Assembly (NCBI GenBank): GCA_030789695.1
Contig: CM061135.1
Span: 107,764,301-107,828,300 of the forward strand
DNA: 64,000 nucleotides
Direction of reading: 5' to 3'
Source of the DNA: Scilla litardierei
Lineage: Eukaryota > Streptophyta > Magnoliopsida > Asparagales > Asparagaceae
The translations under genes and the position numbers were made by a program. Below, one piece after another: positions 11,177 through 22,461 of this stretch; position 1 is the first letter of the stretch; each line of letters begins with the position of its first letter. Below the pieces are notes generated by a model. That model did no database searches. It saw only the letters and a program-made list of their open reading frames with translations, and had not been told where the DNA came from.

Positions 11177-11412
11177 GCCACTGCTTTGCACACTACACAT
11201 GCCATGTTTATTACTTTACACACTACTCTTGTCATGCCACTGCTTTGCACACTACACATGCCATGTTTGTTACTTTACACACTACTCTTGTCATGCCACT
11301 GCTTTGCACACTACACATGCCATGTTTGTTACTTTACACACTACTCTTGTTATGCCACTGTTGTGCACACTACACATGCCATGTTTGTTACTTTGCACTC
11401 TACTCTTGCCAT
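11177..11412 (+). repeat. 59-bp tandem repeat in solo LTR (4 units)
   Basis: The unit starts GCCACTGCTTTGCACACTAC and recurs at 11177, 11236, 11295 and 11354. Because 59 is not a multiple of 3, each unit shifts frame; this is why all three plus frames are open here reading the same His/Tyr/Cys-rich peptide out of phase. Not a gene. Confidence 0.92.
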
Positions 11413-12164
11413 GTTCATTACTTTGTACACCACGCTTGTCGTGCTCATTCCCTTCTTGCGCTGCTATGTTTTAATTATTGAAATCATGAAATGATTTTGA
11501 AAACCTTGCCGACGGTCTTTTTCTACTAACGTTTTCAATCTTGCCGAGCGACCCTTGCTGACGTATATTTCCTTGTCTTATGAAATATACGTCAGGTATT
11601 AGACAGTTTTACAGAGGAGCAAGCCTAGAGACTAAGCAGATTGACCAGGGTGCCCAGACGCTGAGATCCGTTACCGGAGAACGACGTGCCTTCGCAGCTC
11701 TGCTATAATTTCATAATTGTTGTAATCTTATTCATGTGTAAATTCGTTTGTGTTTCTGTTTCTAATGGCCATGCTAGGCCTCATTTGTGTACTTGTAAAA
11801 TCTGGACATTGATGTAATAATAATGAAGTTTTTTATATTGTTCTGAGTTTTAATGCAAGGACCAGCTTACAGTTTACTCATAGACGCTTATTGGGTTGGA
11901 GCTTCATGGCTCCAGCCCATGCGGACGCGCTCACGTCCTCGATTCCAAGTATAATGAGAAGCGGGGCGTGACAATAGTAGACTTCATTACGGTTCCAAAG
12001 CCGCCAAGAACGCGTCAATCGGAGGTCGAATGAATTCTACAGAAATTCTGCAAGTTGAAGGTACAATGTTGAATTCTGTTCTGCCAGTTGACTCGGTCGA
12101 CTCGACCGAGTAGACTCAGTTTTTAGAGTTACGACCCATTAGTATGGCTAGGGTTTTGAGGTCC

Positions 12165-12173
12165 TATTTAAAG
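12165..12173 (+). promoter_or_regulatory. TATA box of element A 5' LTR
   Basis: TATTTAAAG, also at 18042-18050 in the 3' LTR. A matching TATTTAAG occurs in C and D LTRs at the same relative place, about 340-480 bp upstream of the hairpin arrays. Confidence 0.6.
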
Positions 12174-12637
12174 GGGTTGTGTAGCCGTCTTTTGGGGGAG
12201 TTCTCAAATTATTTCAAAACACTTTTCTAAGACTTTTAGGGTATATTTTCAGAGGTTAAGCTATGCTTTGGCCCCCTCTTCTAGGATTTGATTCTTAAAG
12301 CTCTGTATATTGGATCTTGAAGTTCTTGCTGGTGATCTCTCGGCCTTTCTACCAAGCTAAAATTTTCTATTCTCTTTACATATTTGCTATTTGAATTGAT
12401 TGAATATCTCTTTGATGCATGCAATGAAGTTTTCTATCATTCTCATATCTATTGCGATCATGAATTCTATTGCTTTTATTGAATCTTTTTGTTGATCTTT
12501 CCATGAATCGTGAGTAGTATTATCTAGGGCTAATGGATTAGCCCTAGGATCTTATGATTTAGATGTAAAGTTAGAATTTTTATGTGGTTTTGGTATAAAA
12601 GGGATGTGTTTTGGTTGATCCAGCCATGTTTGTAGGA

Positions 12638-12950
12638 GATTCCAAATAGGGTTCATGACCACGATAGTGGCATGCACTTTGGACGGATATCATATGAACT
12701 TAATCAGGTATGTTAGTGAATCCAATTTGGGTTCATGACCACGATAGTGACGTGCACTTTGATGGGAATTACCGACATCCTATATTATTAAATTGATGAC
12801 TATGATAGTAGCGTCAATGAGAGCCACCAAATCACAGATCAAAGCTCTAATCCATGAGTTGGCGTGAGCATAGATTGAGAACAGTTTTCGATCGCAATGC
12901 ACGGATCGTGTGAGTCTATCCACGAGGTGGGGCTAACACAGGATTCGTTA
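12638..12950 (+). repeat. hairpin array in element A 5' LTR
   Basis: The core ATGACCACGATAGTG occurs near 12655 and 12735, with diverged copies GATGACTATGATAGTAG near 12793 and GTTGGCGTGAG near 12858. Flanks pair in several: TTCCAAA/TTTGGA, ATTGATG/CGTCAAT (12792-12818), CTCTAATCCATG/CATAGATTGAG (12845-12879). The loop core resembles those of C and D (CACGANAGYG). The second copy pairs weakly. Confidence 0.6.
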
Positions 12951-13343
12951 GACGAGTGGCACAACGATAGTTGGCCATGAGTTCTACATTTTAGATGCGT
13001 CAATCTCTCCCTAATAAAGCCAATTCAATGTAGGAATTCTAACCTAGCATTGACATCCGAAGATCCTAGTGGTAACTCCTATTACCCTAGTCTTTTCTTT
13101 ATTTTATTCCTTTCTTTGTGGAGTTTTTGTTTGCGATGCTGAGTGACACGACCTTCGCATCCATCATCATCACGACACTCCATGATCCATATCCACCAAT
13201 AAAATTCGCAGTCTAACCAACCTAGGAGTAGATAGGTAGTATAGCACCACCTCCTCATGTTCGATACATGCTCGCCGCTATACCGTGTGCTTGCAGTAAA
13301 ACAGCATTGTTTTCGGAGTTTAATTCCAGGCCGATCAAGTCTT

Positions 13344-13361
13344 TGGTGTCGTTGCCGGGGA
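13344..13361 (+). other. primer-binding site of element A
   Basis: TGGTGTCGTTGCCGGGGA, six bases after the LTR. It is one base from the tRNA-Asp complement TGGCGCCGTTGCCGGGGA seen exactly in D, and typical of Athila-lineage elements. Confidence 0.9.
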
Positions 13362-13517
13362 GGCGTTCAGCCATATTATCTGTTGATCACAATTAGATTA
13401 ATTTGACTACGGAAAAAGAAAGAGATAGTTCCCCGCCACATACTTTATCATTATTTCTATCTTCTTGTGCCACTAATATCTTTTCCAGGTTGTTTGTTTT
13501 TTGGCTATTCAGGTACA

Positions 13518-14293
13518 ATGGAGCAATTTTGGCATTTTTCAGGCATTGATTATTCGGCACAGTACGAGGCTCCAATGGAAGAATACAGATATTATTCATA
13601 GGACCCATACTATCAGATGGAAGGATATGATTACTATTCAGAGTGCTTTGCCTACTGCGAGTCTTGTAACAAGGAGGGACATATGCCCTACGAAAGCTGC
13701 GTCTGTCTATTGAGTCCTAACCATCCCCTCAAATAGATGCTCACATGATTTGAGGAGAGCAATGCAGCTATTCTACTTCAAGTAAGGAACTCTGAGCTAA
13801 GCTGAATGATATCAACAAGAATCTTAGAGATATTGAAGCTGCCATCTCTGAGGACATTGGGCTAGAGGGAGAGACCGAGGATATTGATGCTTCCACCTCT
13901 GAGGAGACAATGATACCATGCCCTGATGATAGAACTACGATGAGATACTCGGGAGGTGTTACTGCAGAGCCGGGTTGCATCTTCATCGCTCCCCCACCCA
14001 TCGATACAGCCAGTTCATATGATGATGAGTGGATGGACGTAGAGGATTCAGATGGAGAAGACATTGATGTTATTTACATCGCGTCAGATACATCCAAGTG
14101 CGACACATTCACTTCCATACCTGAGGAGCCCGAGGAGCCTGAGGAGGATATCCATGTTCATCTTGGGGGAGGTATTATGCGCTTTGATATTGCCACCTCC
14201 GATGAGACCACGTCACCTAGCACTGTGGAGTCAGCTTGTGCTATTGTCGCTCCCCCTTGCCATCCACATGAATCGGAGCAGCCTGTACCATGA
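13518..14293 (+). pseudogene. element A ORF, N-terminal half (zinc-knuckle-like, acidic)
   Basis: ATG at 13518 opens MEQFWHFSGIDYSAQYEAP, similar in style to B's gag start (MDSFSNFSDAYVED). Stops occur at 13599 and near 13738. A CX2CX4HX5C motif (CESCNKEGHMPYESC), close to a nucleic-acid-binding knuckle, lies near 13652-13696. A frame change leads to an acidic stretch 13770-14293 with SDGEDIDVIYI, matching SDSDYDMIYI in B. The gag core domain that B has is absent. No known function beyond a Gag-like origin; best read as a decayed gag-derived ORF of a non-autonomous element. Confidence 0.6.
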
Positions 14294-14502
14294 GAGGATA
14301 TTATTGAGGAGGCGTGCCTACATTATCGGAGCATGCTTTTGAGGAGGCCTTACACACAGAGTCAGAGCTTGTCACTTAGGAGGTCGTGCATTGGGATGAG
14401 GACACAGCTATACATAAGGATCCCGAGCATTACCCTCCACCATTAGAGCTTCCACAGCCACCTCACCCTTCCACTGACGTGGAGGACTATCACATATAGT
14501 TT

Positions 14503-15141
14503 ATGGCTCCTATTCAAGGAGATCTCTTTATCCCCTCGTTTCTTACGTTTCATTCCCCTATTGTGTATGATGTTTACTATGATTCATATTCTGATAACTC
14601 ATTTTGCCTTTTACAGGATATATATACATATGATCAAGAGGCACTATGGGACGTATACAAGGAGGAGATCAAGGAGTTAGCACCCATGGATGCATTTGAA
14701 TATGATCAGGAGGTGCAATGGGATAAGTCTGACTATGATGAGGAGTTTCCTGATGAGACCCACGCATATATGCCAGAGTTACCTGAAGAACCTGAGGCAA
14801 ACAATGAGGAGTTGGTCGACATGGTGCACGAGAGTAGAGATTTATTTCCAGGGAAGTGTTATCAACCATCCTTAATCTTAAATACTTATGTTAATGACCC
14901 TCTTTGGAACACATTTATTTTGGGAAAGAATTATCCACATTAGATTGATGCGGCTTATCTCTTGCAGGGTACATGTGGAGTCCTTAGAGAGATGCTGGGA
15001 GCCGTATTACTGAATTCTAATGGAGTCCGCAGACACACGCACCTGGCGGAGCCACGAAAGGAGCAGTTGGAGCAGTTGCTTGCACTGACAAAGATTCTGG
15101 ATCTGCCTTTTGCTATAGGTGATATCAATCAAGTAGTGTAG
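14503..15141 (+). pseudogene. element A ORF, C-terminal conserved domain of unknown function
   Basis: The frame MAPIQGDLFIPSF... runs to a TAG at 14941 and then continues in frame to 15141. It is rich in acidic and tyrosine residues (EEPEANNEELVDM). The end is conserved with B: YVNDPLWNTFI / YDDPIWTSFI, IDAAYLLQ / IDTACLLH, then EMLGAVLL / KMLGAVLL and LPFA / PPFA. At the TAG, B has Trp (TGG), so the stop looks like a simple G-to-A decay. I do not recognise the domain. Conservation of protein sequence while DNA differs hints at past selection. Confidence 0.65.
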
Positions 15142-17094
15142 CCGTAGTGTAGTTTTTTATGCTTTAAATAAACATGAATCCTCTCGACAGCGAGAGGACC
15201 GTATAGATTTGCTTGATTAGTCAGTTTAGAATAAATATCATCTCATATGACGGCAACAAAAATATTTTACACTCCAAACCCATTATATGAATTGACTGCC
15301 ATCTTCACATTTTAATATGTCCCACCATTTTGCTCATCACCATCAAGCATTTCTTTCAAGTGAAATCTTACTTTCTTATTTGTTTGACTTGATCTCGCTT
15401 AGCGAAGCCGTGGCATTTTTGATCGAGTCATTTGAATAAGATTGTTTGGTTTAAGCTTGGGGGAAAGCACTCTCATGCATCATTGCATGTGCATGTAGTT
15501 GCATTAGGATTTCATGTCATTCATATCATCATTTTTCATTCACCCCTTCACATTTATCGTTACTCCATATAATTACTTTTTATGATCACATTGAGGAAAA
15601 TGTGAAGTTTAAGCTTGGGGGAGTGCATTTCCATGAAATCTAGTTGTATTAGTTGCATTTTTTTCTTTATTTTTAGGATTTTTAAATTTTTTCAAATTTT
15701 TGCATCATCTTTTCGATTTTTTCCATCTTACTTTCATTTTATGTGTATTTATACATCATATTGTGTGCTTGTTTTTCTTTTCTTTATTTTATTTTATTTT
15801 TATTTCTCTATTTTCTTTTGTTTCTTTTGCTAGTTGAATTCTTTATGATGTTATTTCTTATGTTTTCACCGCTCTCATAATGCTTATTTTTCATGCCATG
15901 CTACTTAGAGAATTTCATAATCTTAATCCTTATAAGTACTTGAAAATATTCTTTTGATGATCTCTCTAGTGCGAATTCATGAAGCTTATTGAAACTGAAT
16001 GTGTAGCGTAGTATTTAGTATGCTTTCATTGGATGCACCAAGATTCATGCATCATTAGCAATCTGAAGCACCGCTTTTACATTCTTATTCGCATTCTTAT
16101 TGCATGCCTGATATGATTGAAAACTTTACTGCTTGACTTCACTACTCGTTGATATGATTAAGAATATCCATGCTTATACATGAGTTAGTTGATGTATTAT
16201 CTTACTAAACCCTTTGTGCACACTTTTAAGTGAACCGAGTGCTATATCAATTCCTTCTCCACATATATCATTTATTCTCTACAAGCCACTTGACTTCACC
16301 TCTCAAAGCTACTTATACCGTATCCATTCCCAAAAATCCCATACAAAAGAAAAAAAAAAACTAGCTCCAAAAAGTACAAAAAGCCAAAAAGGAGCCAAAA
16401 ATCAAAAATACAAATTATATTGCTCCTACAAAAGTCCAAAAGGAAAAATGAGAAATAAAGTTTCAAAATTCCAAAAATAAAAGCAAAAAATTCTCTATTT
16501 CATTTCTTGCAGCCACAAAAATACTTGGGAAAACCAAAACAAAATTCCACTCTTATTCCTTTTGGATGCGACGCCTCAACCTATGCTTGGGGGGGGGGGT
16601 GAATTCTTTTGACCAAAATGAGGGAGTATGACATTAGAGTGGAGTTGTGCACGAATGGAGAAGTTTGATAATGCTGAGCGAAATAATTTAGCTATGAAGA
16701 TTTCCTATGATTTGACATGAGTATGTGTATGTCTTGATTTCTATTGTATTCTTTATTGCATGCCTTGTGTGTGAATTATTTATGCTTCAGTTATAGCTTT
16801 TGATTAAAAAGTGTGTCGCCAATGTTATGTATATTCGATGCTATGAAACATATGATGTGGATATAGGCCAATTGTATGAACCCTAGGATCCCTTTTATTC
16901 GATTTTAAACTCTTAGGTATTTCATTTATATAAGATATGAAATTTCTGTGGTAGCATGTGAGTTACTTTCTGAGTCGTTGTGTTATGTGGTGAACGGTGT
17001 GAGATCTGAGAGAATAATTTAGCGACCTCCTCCACTTTGCATTCTTTTTCGTTTCCTTATTTTTACCTCCCAGTGAGCTTCGTATTCGTCTTCC
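15142..17094 (+). other. element A 3' non-coding region
   Basis: No gene seen. It contains the recurring purine-rich phrase AAGCTTGGGGGA near 15454 and 15611 with variants near 16583 and 17114, a hallmark of Athila-type 3' regions, plus long T-rich (15660-15840) and A-rich (16345-16500) stretches that open short meaningless frames. Confidence 0.7.
15180..15197. other. perfect hairpin after element A ORF
   Basis: CCTCTCGACAGCGAGAGG, a 7-bp stem with a 4-base loop (ACAG). It sits where C and D carry the Athila-type GTCGGGAGGCAACCCGAC hairpin (44406-44430; 56936-56960 inverted), between coding and 3' region. Confidence 0.6.
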
Positions 17095-17126
17095 TCGAGG
17101 AAGAGCAGGAGGTAAGCTTGGAGGAT
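17095..17126 (+). other. polypurine tract of element A
   Basis: GAGGAAGAGCAGGAGGTAAG then CTTGGAGGAT, directly before the 3' LTR. Confidence 0.75.
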
Positions 17127-18461
17127 TGATGTGTCTATATTTTACATACATTTATTGCATCATTTCATGCTATTTTAGCTCAAAACTCATATTTGTCGCT
17201 CATTTGATTGTTTATCGTATTATATCACTTTCGGAGCTTTATTCTCATTGTCAGGAGTTTTTGAGGTGATTTGGAGGAAATTGGAGTAATGGACACATCC
17301 AAGGTCGCCAGAGCATCCATAGTGTCGTCTCCTAGGTGCTTGACTTGTCGGAAGAGAAAGAGAGGAGGAGCCCAACGAGATATACACTGATCTTCCATAC
17401 TACTCGGTCGAGTGACTCGGTACTGGACCAAGCTGCCAACCAGAACGATACCAAGAGCTCCAAAGGCTAGTGCATGTTCCACTCGACAGAGGAGGGTCGT
17501 TACTCGGTTGGTACAACTCGGCCGGCTACCAATTATTCCCATTCCTAGCTGAAGTCGGAGGGCGCAAAGGCGACGAGCGCTGCAGCTGCTCGGTCGAGCG
17601 GAATCCAAAACAGAACGAAGATTTTGAAGGTTTTCTCCAACGACTGTAGCTCGACCGAGTATACTAGCGACTCGATTGAGTATTGCAACTACTCGACCGA
17701 GCACGAAGGCTACTCGATCGAGCGCAACCGCACTCGATCGAGTAAGTCAAGCGCCCAGATTTTCAGACAACCTCTCACTCTTTTGAGATCTGCTATCATT
17801 AAAGCTAGAAAAGTATTTTTATTATTATTTTCATGGATACTAGACTTCATGACGGTTCTAATAACAGAAAGAACAAGTCAATCAGACGTCGGATGAATTC
17901 TATAGAAATTCTACAAGTTGAAGGTGCAGTGCTGCTGAATTCTATTCTGCCTGTTGACTCGATCGAGTCAACTTTGACTCCGTCGAGTCGACTCAGTTTT
18001 CAGAGTTACGACCCATTAGCGTGGCTAGGTTTTTGAGGTCCTATTTAAAGGGATTTTGTAGCGGTCTTTTGGTGGAGTTCTCAAATTATTTCAAAACACT
18101 TTTCTAAGACTTTTTAGGGTAGATTTTCAGAGGTTAGGCTATGCTTTGGCCCCCTCTTCTAGGATTAGATTCTTAAAGCTCTGCACATTGGATCTTGAAG
18201 TTCTTGTTGACGATCTCTAAGCCTTTCTACCAAGCTAATTTTTTATATTCTCTTTACATATTTGCTATTTGAATTGATTGAATATCTCTTTGATGCGTGC
18301 TATGAAATTTTCTATCGTTCTCATATCTATTGCGATCATGAATTCTATTGCTTTTATTGAATCTTTTGTTAATCTTTCCATGAATCATGAGTAGTATTAT
18401 CTAAGGCTAATGGATTAGCCCTAGGATCTTAGGATTTAGATGTACTGTTAGGATTTTTATG
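17127..18461 (+). repeat. element A 3' LTR, truncated
   Basis: It starts TGATGTGTC after the polypurine tract and is collinear with the 5' LTR (1476-1622, 11979-12584) until the shared ATTTTTATG, then switches abruptly at 18462 to element B interior. About 750 bp of LTR are missing. Minus-strand open frames here are not genes. A TATA match lies at 18042-18050. Confidence 0.88.
17396..17760. repeat. cluster of ACTCGNYCGAGT palindromes, element A LTR
   Basis: Repeated near-palindromes such as ACTCGGTCGAGT, CTCGACCGAGT, ACTCGATCGAGC and ACTCGACCGAG at irregular spacing. Further copies lie at 12088-12118 and 17954-17995. The same motif is clustered in C and D. Confidence 0.85.
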
Positions 18462-19505
18462 ACAATGTATGAAAGTAAACAATAAATGATATTCTCCTCA
18501 ATCCAATTCTAAGGAAAGTTAGGAAATAAGTGTGTATCACATTCTTTGGGAAGATGCGCACATGGCAAAATTTTCAATTTTCATGAAACTAGCCAAAACC
18601 AAAAGAAATTCCTTCTAAGTTATGGGAGATGAGATTGCATCATTCACGAAGCTTATTCTTTCATTTATTCATTCAATTTTTCTTTTTCTTTTAATTTTCT
18701 CTCTCTTTTGTATTCTTTTTGTTTTAGTATGTTTATGTTTTGCATTCACGTAATAATGCTATGAAATGCAAACACGATCACATTTGCATACACACGATGA
18801 CGCTATATAGGAAAATGGATGGAATGATCCCCTAAATCTCATCTTTGGCGTCCTCCCCAATGTTTCGTGGGGGCACTGGCTACTCAATTTGATTAGAAAA
18901 ATAATTCACTTATGTTAATTCTCATTCTAAACATGAATTATCAACTCATCCACCCACTTCTTAAGAGGAAATCAAAACATACACCAATGGCCACATCCAA
19001 TCCAACCAAAAACTAGGCCATTCATCCCAATTCATGCAATTACTTACACCAAACTATTCCCGAATTATTTCAAAGAGAGCATCAAAACATATAAAATCGT
19101 TTCATATATGGCATATTAGCATTTGATTCCAAAATGGAAAAGAAATTAAAACACGCCAATCAAACATCTATAAATTTGGTACCAAAGTAATAATCCGAAA
19201 AAATTGCATTGCATTAAGCATGTAGGGATTAAGCAAAAGAAATGTGATGGAGGCAAGGATGGAGGCATCAAAATGATATTCTCAGAATGAATGAATGATG
19301 ATGATGAATGAGAAAAAAATTTATTAACATCAAAAATTTTCACAACTACCCAAAACTAGCATCCAACTTCATAGTTTACTCCCCCCAACTAGAAATGAGC
19401 ATTGTCCTCAATGGTTGAAATGAAACTAGATACTATTCAATGATGCTAGAGGGAAAACACACATACTAAAGCAAACTAAACTAAACAGTTTATTTTTTAT
19501 TTTAT
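18462..19505 (-). other. element B 3' non-coding region
   Basis: No gene seen. On the minus strand it carries CATTGAGGACAATGCTC followed by a G-rich GTTGGGGGGAG tract near 19380-19415, typical of Athila-type 3' regions. It begins abruptly at the junction with A. Confidence 0.7.
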
Positions 19506-19701
19506 TTACACTAAATAAAGGAAGGAATACACCTTAGCAAAAGGCGGATCCCGAATGTGTAATGGTGGAGGCAGCTGCTCTATCACATCCTTGCGTTCCT
19601 CAGCCAGCTGCTTTGAAAACGCCGCTCCTCCAGCTTCCGTGGATCCTAGCAAAACAGCTCCCAGCATCTTCCTAGAATGTGCTATTGTGTCATGCAGGAG
19701 A
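19506..19701 (-). pseudogene. element B unknown ORF, C-terminal end
   Basis: Minus-strand continuation of the ORF at 28401-29118, separated from it by chromovirus F. It reads on in frame from DTACLL into HDTIAHSRKMLGAVLLGS and ends with the LHIRDPPFA motif and a TAA at 19508-19506. It matches the end of A's ORF. Function unknown. Confidence 0.7.
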
Positions 19702-22334
19702 TGTCACGCCCTGGTGCCCCAAAAGGGTGGGGGTGACGGCCGCGGTACGGGAGTACCAAGCGATAAGGTGCTATAAGAGAATTAGCATGCCACTGCAACT
19801 GCTAGAACAACACAGTTAATTAAAGTAGGTGCAAAAAGTAACGCACGCACTGTAAAGCTCCAGCACATCACCAAGAGTACAGTGAGGCGGCGACAAACAA
19901 CAAGAGGGAGCGTACGACTGTGCAATACAGATCATCTACTATCAACACACCACAACATCATGTACTGTACATATACCACCACCAGTGACTCGGGGTACAA
20001 AAGCTAAAGGGGAAAAACAAAAGTAACTGCTCACAAAGAAACTACCCCCAACCCACTACACTCGTGCCCCAACTAACTGCTATGGGCTCCTGGCCTGGAA
20101 GAGTCGCCCTCAGGGCGTCGGTAGTCCAGCAGGGGTGCTGTCGTTCCGGAACCTGTGCCTGGGGAGTGGGGAAAAGGGGCACGTCACAGCGTGTCAAGTA
20201 GAAAACTCAACCACACAAGCCACATTCACATCACTGCATACAGGTTGCTAATACTAAATTTGTTAGCCAATGCTTGTTGTTGGAACCTAGACATCAGGCG
20301 GAACACAAGGGAAATGGACCTCACCCATAAGGCGGGTGGAAAGAATTTCCGACTCTCTGGCGTGCTATCTCGTCAGGAGCCTACGTAACTCAACCACTCT
20401 CCACGACCCAAAGGGCCACGACCTCGAAGGCCAAAGAAAACACACACCCCAAAGGGCACGACCACTCCCCGTGGTAGGAGGGCCAAAGAAAACAACGTCG
20501 AGAGTCCAGTCCACACTATGTCCTCTTAATGATTTGGTTCCCCCACCCCAATCCCTAAGATGCGCAACCACCTTAAAGTGGAACGAGATATCCCGGCTTT
20601 CATTTTAATCATTTATCAAGTGCATGGTTTAGCTGCAACATATTGGTCAAAAAAAATTGAATATCCATCCATCAACGTAACGAATCAATCAACATTCGCA
20701 TATATAAAAGGGAACATCAAGGCATAAGCAAAAATTAACCGTGCAACATTTGTTTAAATAGATACATAAGGATATGAAACATCAACTTCAAGTGATTTAC
20801 AATGAAATGTAAACCCAAACATCCAAGCACAACTAATTAGAACATGCCATACGACACAACTTCAAGTGTGTGGCTGCTAGTCTTATTTGGAAGGAAATAG
20901 TAGGATAAATTTGGTAGAATGGAACAATGCAATAACTTAGTTAAACTTTATAAATGTTAGAAGAGGTCCTAGCATCAGACTCAAAAAATAAGTGACGTGC
21001 CATAAGCATAATTTTGTAGGATTTCATAAGGACTATTTAATGGAAGTTGTAAATTCCTAACTCTAACTTTTTGCTTCATGCTAAGTGGATAAAAACCTCT
21101 TTCGAAAATTATGGTTTTGTTTGGAATCGTAAGTTTCCAAAAGTTCTTAATATGCTTCATGTGGTAATTCCTAAACAGACTTAAGATTAGTAATAGTTTA
21201 GGAAAACTAACTTTCTTGTTTACACTTGCAAGTTCACAAAAATTCTTACCCTAAGTTATGGAAACTCACATTCCTAGTGAAATGGAACCAATTGGAAGTT
21301 GTAAATGAGAACTCTTAAGGTTCATACTTTCTCTAAATCATTTAGAGCCTCTAACTTGAAAGACGTCAAAAACCCACTTACTAATTCCTTTTTCGTGCTA
21401 ACTTTTCCAGGGTTTCCATGTAAACATGGAGTTTTAAGAGAGTTAACTAGTGGCATGTAATCCCAACATAAGTTCCTAATGCTTAAATTGTTATGAAGAT
21501 GCTTACGGAATGCTCTCCAAAAATTTCGACAGAGTTTCTCTCGTATTTATCAATGTTTTCCAATTACACACAAGTATTATCAAGGAAAACACATGCTATA
21601 AACCCAAAAATCGGGTCTTGCTCATAGAGTCATAGTAGGAAAAATAATCAACTCCCAAAAACATGAAATCCAACAACTAAGCTTAACCCAATTCTCAAAT
21701 TAATCCAAATAACAATTTTTACCTAAAGTGAAAGAACAAAACTTTAAAAATTCTACACATAGCCACAATTTGGGAGTAAGGTGAGATTCCTATCTCCCTA
21801 GTGCTAGTGGATGGTTGTAGGAGGGCTAGAGAAACCCCTTGTTGTAGTGGCACAAGATCTCCTTCTTCCTCTTCCAATCTTCTTCTCTTTTTCTCTCCTT
21901 CCTTCTTTTTCTTTGTTTTTGGTTTATTTTTCTTCTCTTTTTTGTCTCTTTGTTTTTTTGTATGCAGGTTTCGGCCACAACCTGGTCAGTGCGTGGGTGT
22001 TAACAAAATAAAAAAAGAAATTTGAAAGAAGGAAGAAGATTGTAGAAAGAGTGAGAGAAAGATTTTTTTACAAGTTCTATTTATGGTGTGTTGATAGTAG
22101 ATGATCTGTATTGCACACTCGTACGCTCCCACTTGTTGTTTGCCGCCGCCTCGCTGTACTCTTGGTGATGTGCTAGAGCTTTACAGTGCGTGTGTTACTT
22201 TTTGCACCTACTTTAATTGTCCGTGTTGTTCTAGCAGTTGCAGTGGCCTGCTAATTCTCTTATAGCACCTTATCGCTTGGTACTCCCGTACCGTGGCCGT
22301 CAACCACACCCTTTTGGGGCACCGGGGCGTGACA
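19702..22334. repeat. left LTR of F plus inverted terminus
   Basis: Bases 19702-19952 and 22085-22334 are inverted copies of about 250 bp. Between them lie a 1.3-kb unique part (19953-21242) and the core shared with the right LTR. In chromovirus E the sequence next to the primer site is GGGGCRTGACA, so the inner end (22334) is a normal LTR end and the outer end is its mirror. Confidence 0.85.
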
Positions 22335-22358
22335 GGTTTTGTGGTGGCCCATGCAGGT
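22335..22358 (+). other. primer-binding region of F
   Basis: GGTTTTGTGGTGGCCCATGC directly follows the LTR end. E has the near-identical GGTTTTTGTGGTAGCCCATG at the same place (minus strand, 36644 leftward). This is not the usual initiator-Met sequence; tRNA not identified. 22359-22461 shows nothing else. Confidence 0.55.
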
Positions 22359-22461
22359 CACCGCACACTGTGATTGTGTAAGGATGATACAGGTAATTCT
22401 CTGACACTTCAAGATGTATACGAGGTACTAATTTAGATTTGTTCTTTTTCTCCTTCACAGA

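Larger units (their letters stand above)
1623..11973 (+). mobile_element. Tekay-type solo LTR (element G), split by copia-2
   Basis: The element begins TGTAACGGCC and ends GGGGCGTGACA, flanked by ATAGT at 1618-1622 and 11974-11978. After removing copia-2 about 3.6 kb remain. The ends match the LTR of chromovirus E read in the opposite direction (TGTAACGGTCGC ... GGGGCGTGACA), and the stretch near 11890 (AGACGCTTATTGGGT) is shared with E's LTR. One LTR between one target duplication, with no interior, is a solo LTR left by LTR-LTR recombination. A TATA box, a pyrimidine-rich leader, a GC-rich block and a 59-bp minisatellite lie in that order. Confidence 0.88.
11979..13337 (+). repeat. element A 5' LTR, remainder
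   Basis: The sequence resumes at AGACTTCATTACGG exactly as in 17837 onward. It includes the promoter, the hairpin array and the 3' terminus CCGATCA. The stretch 12585-13337 has no partner in the window because the 3' LTR is truncated. Confidence 0.9.
1476..18461 (+). mobile_element. element A: non-autonomous Athila-type gypsy LTR element
   Basis: The plus-strand element has LTRs that start TGATGTG and end CCGATCA. Its 5' LTR is cut by copia-1 (left of 1475) and by a solo LTR (1623-11973). The interior is 13338-17126. The primer site is tRNA-Asp type and the polypurine tract precedes 17127. There is no pol: the interior of about 3.8 kb holds only a degraded two-part acidic ORF shared with element B, then non-coding sequence. 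This fits the known LARD / TR-GAG concept of non-autonomous plant LTR elements. The 3' LTR is truncated at 18461. Confidence 0.82.

Noticed and set aside
17225..17704. 159-codon minus-strand ORF
   Set aside because: Lies wholly in A's 3' LTR over the palindrome cluster; no domain and not conserved in frame.
21801..22025. Ser/Phe/Leu-rich ORFs, near-identical set at 27844-28089
   Set aside because: Antisense of the pyrimidine-rich leader in F's LTR core; not a secreted protein.
19702..22334. MITE or foldback DNA transposon suggested by 250-bp terminal inverted repeats
   Set aside because: The ends coincide with the primer region of F on one side, and a single target duplication encloses the whole 8.7-kb element, so these are LTR parts.
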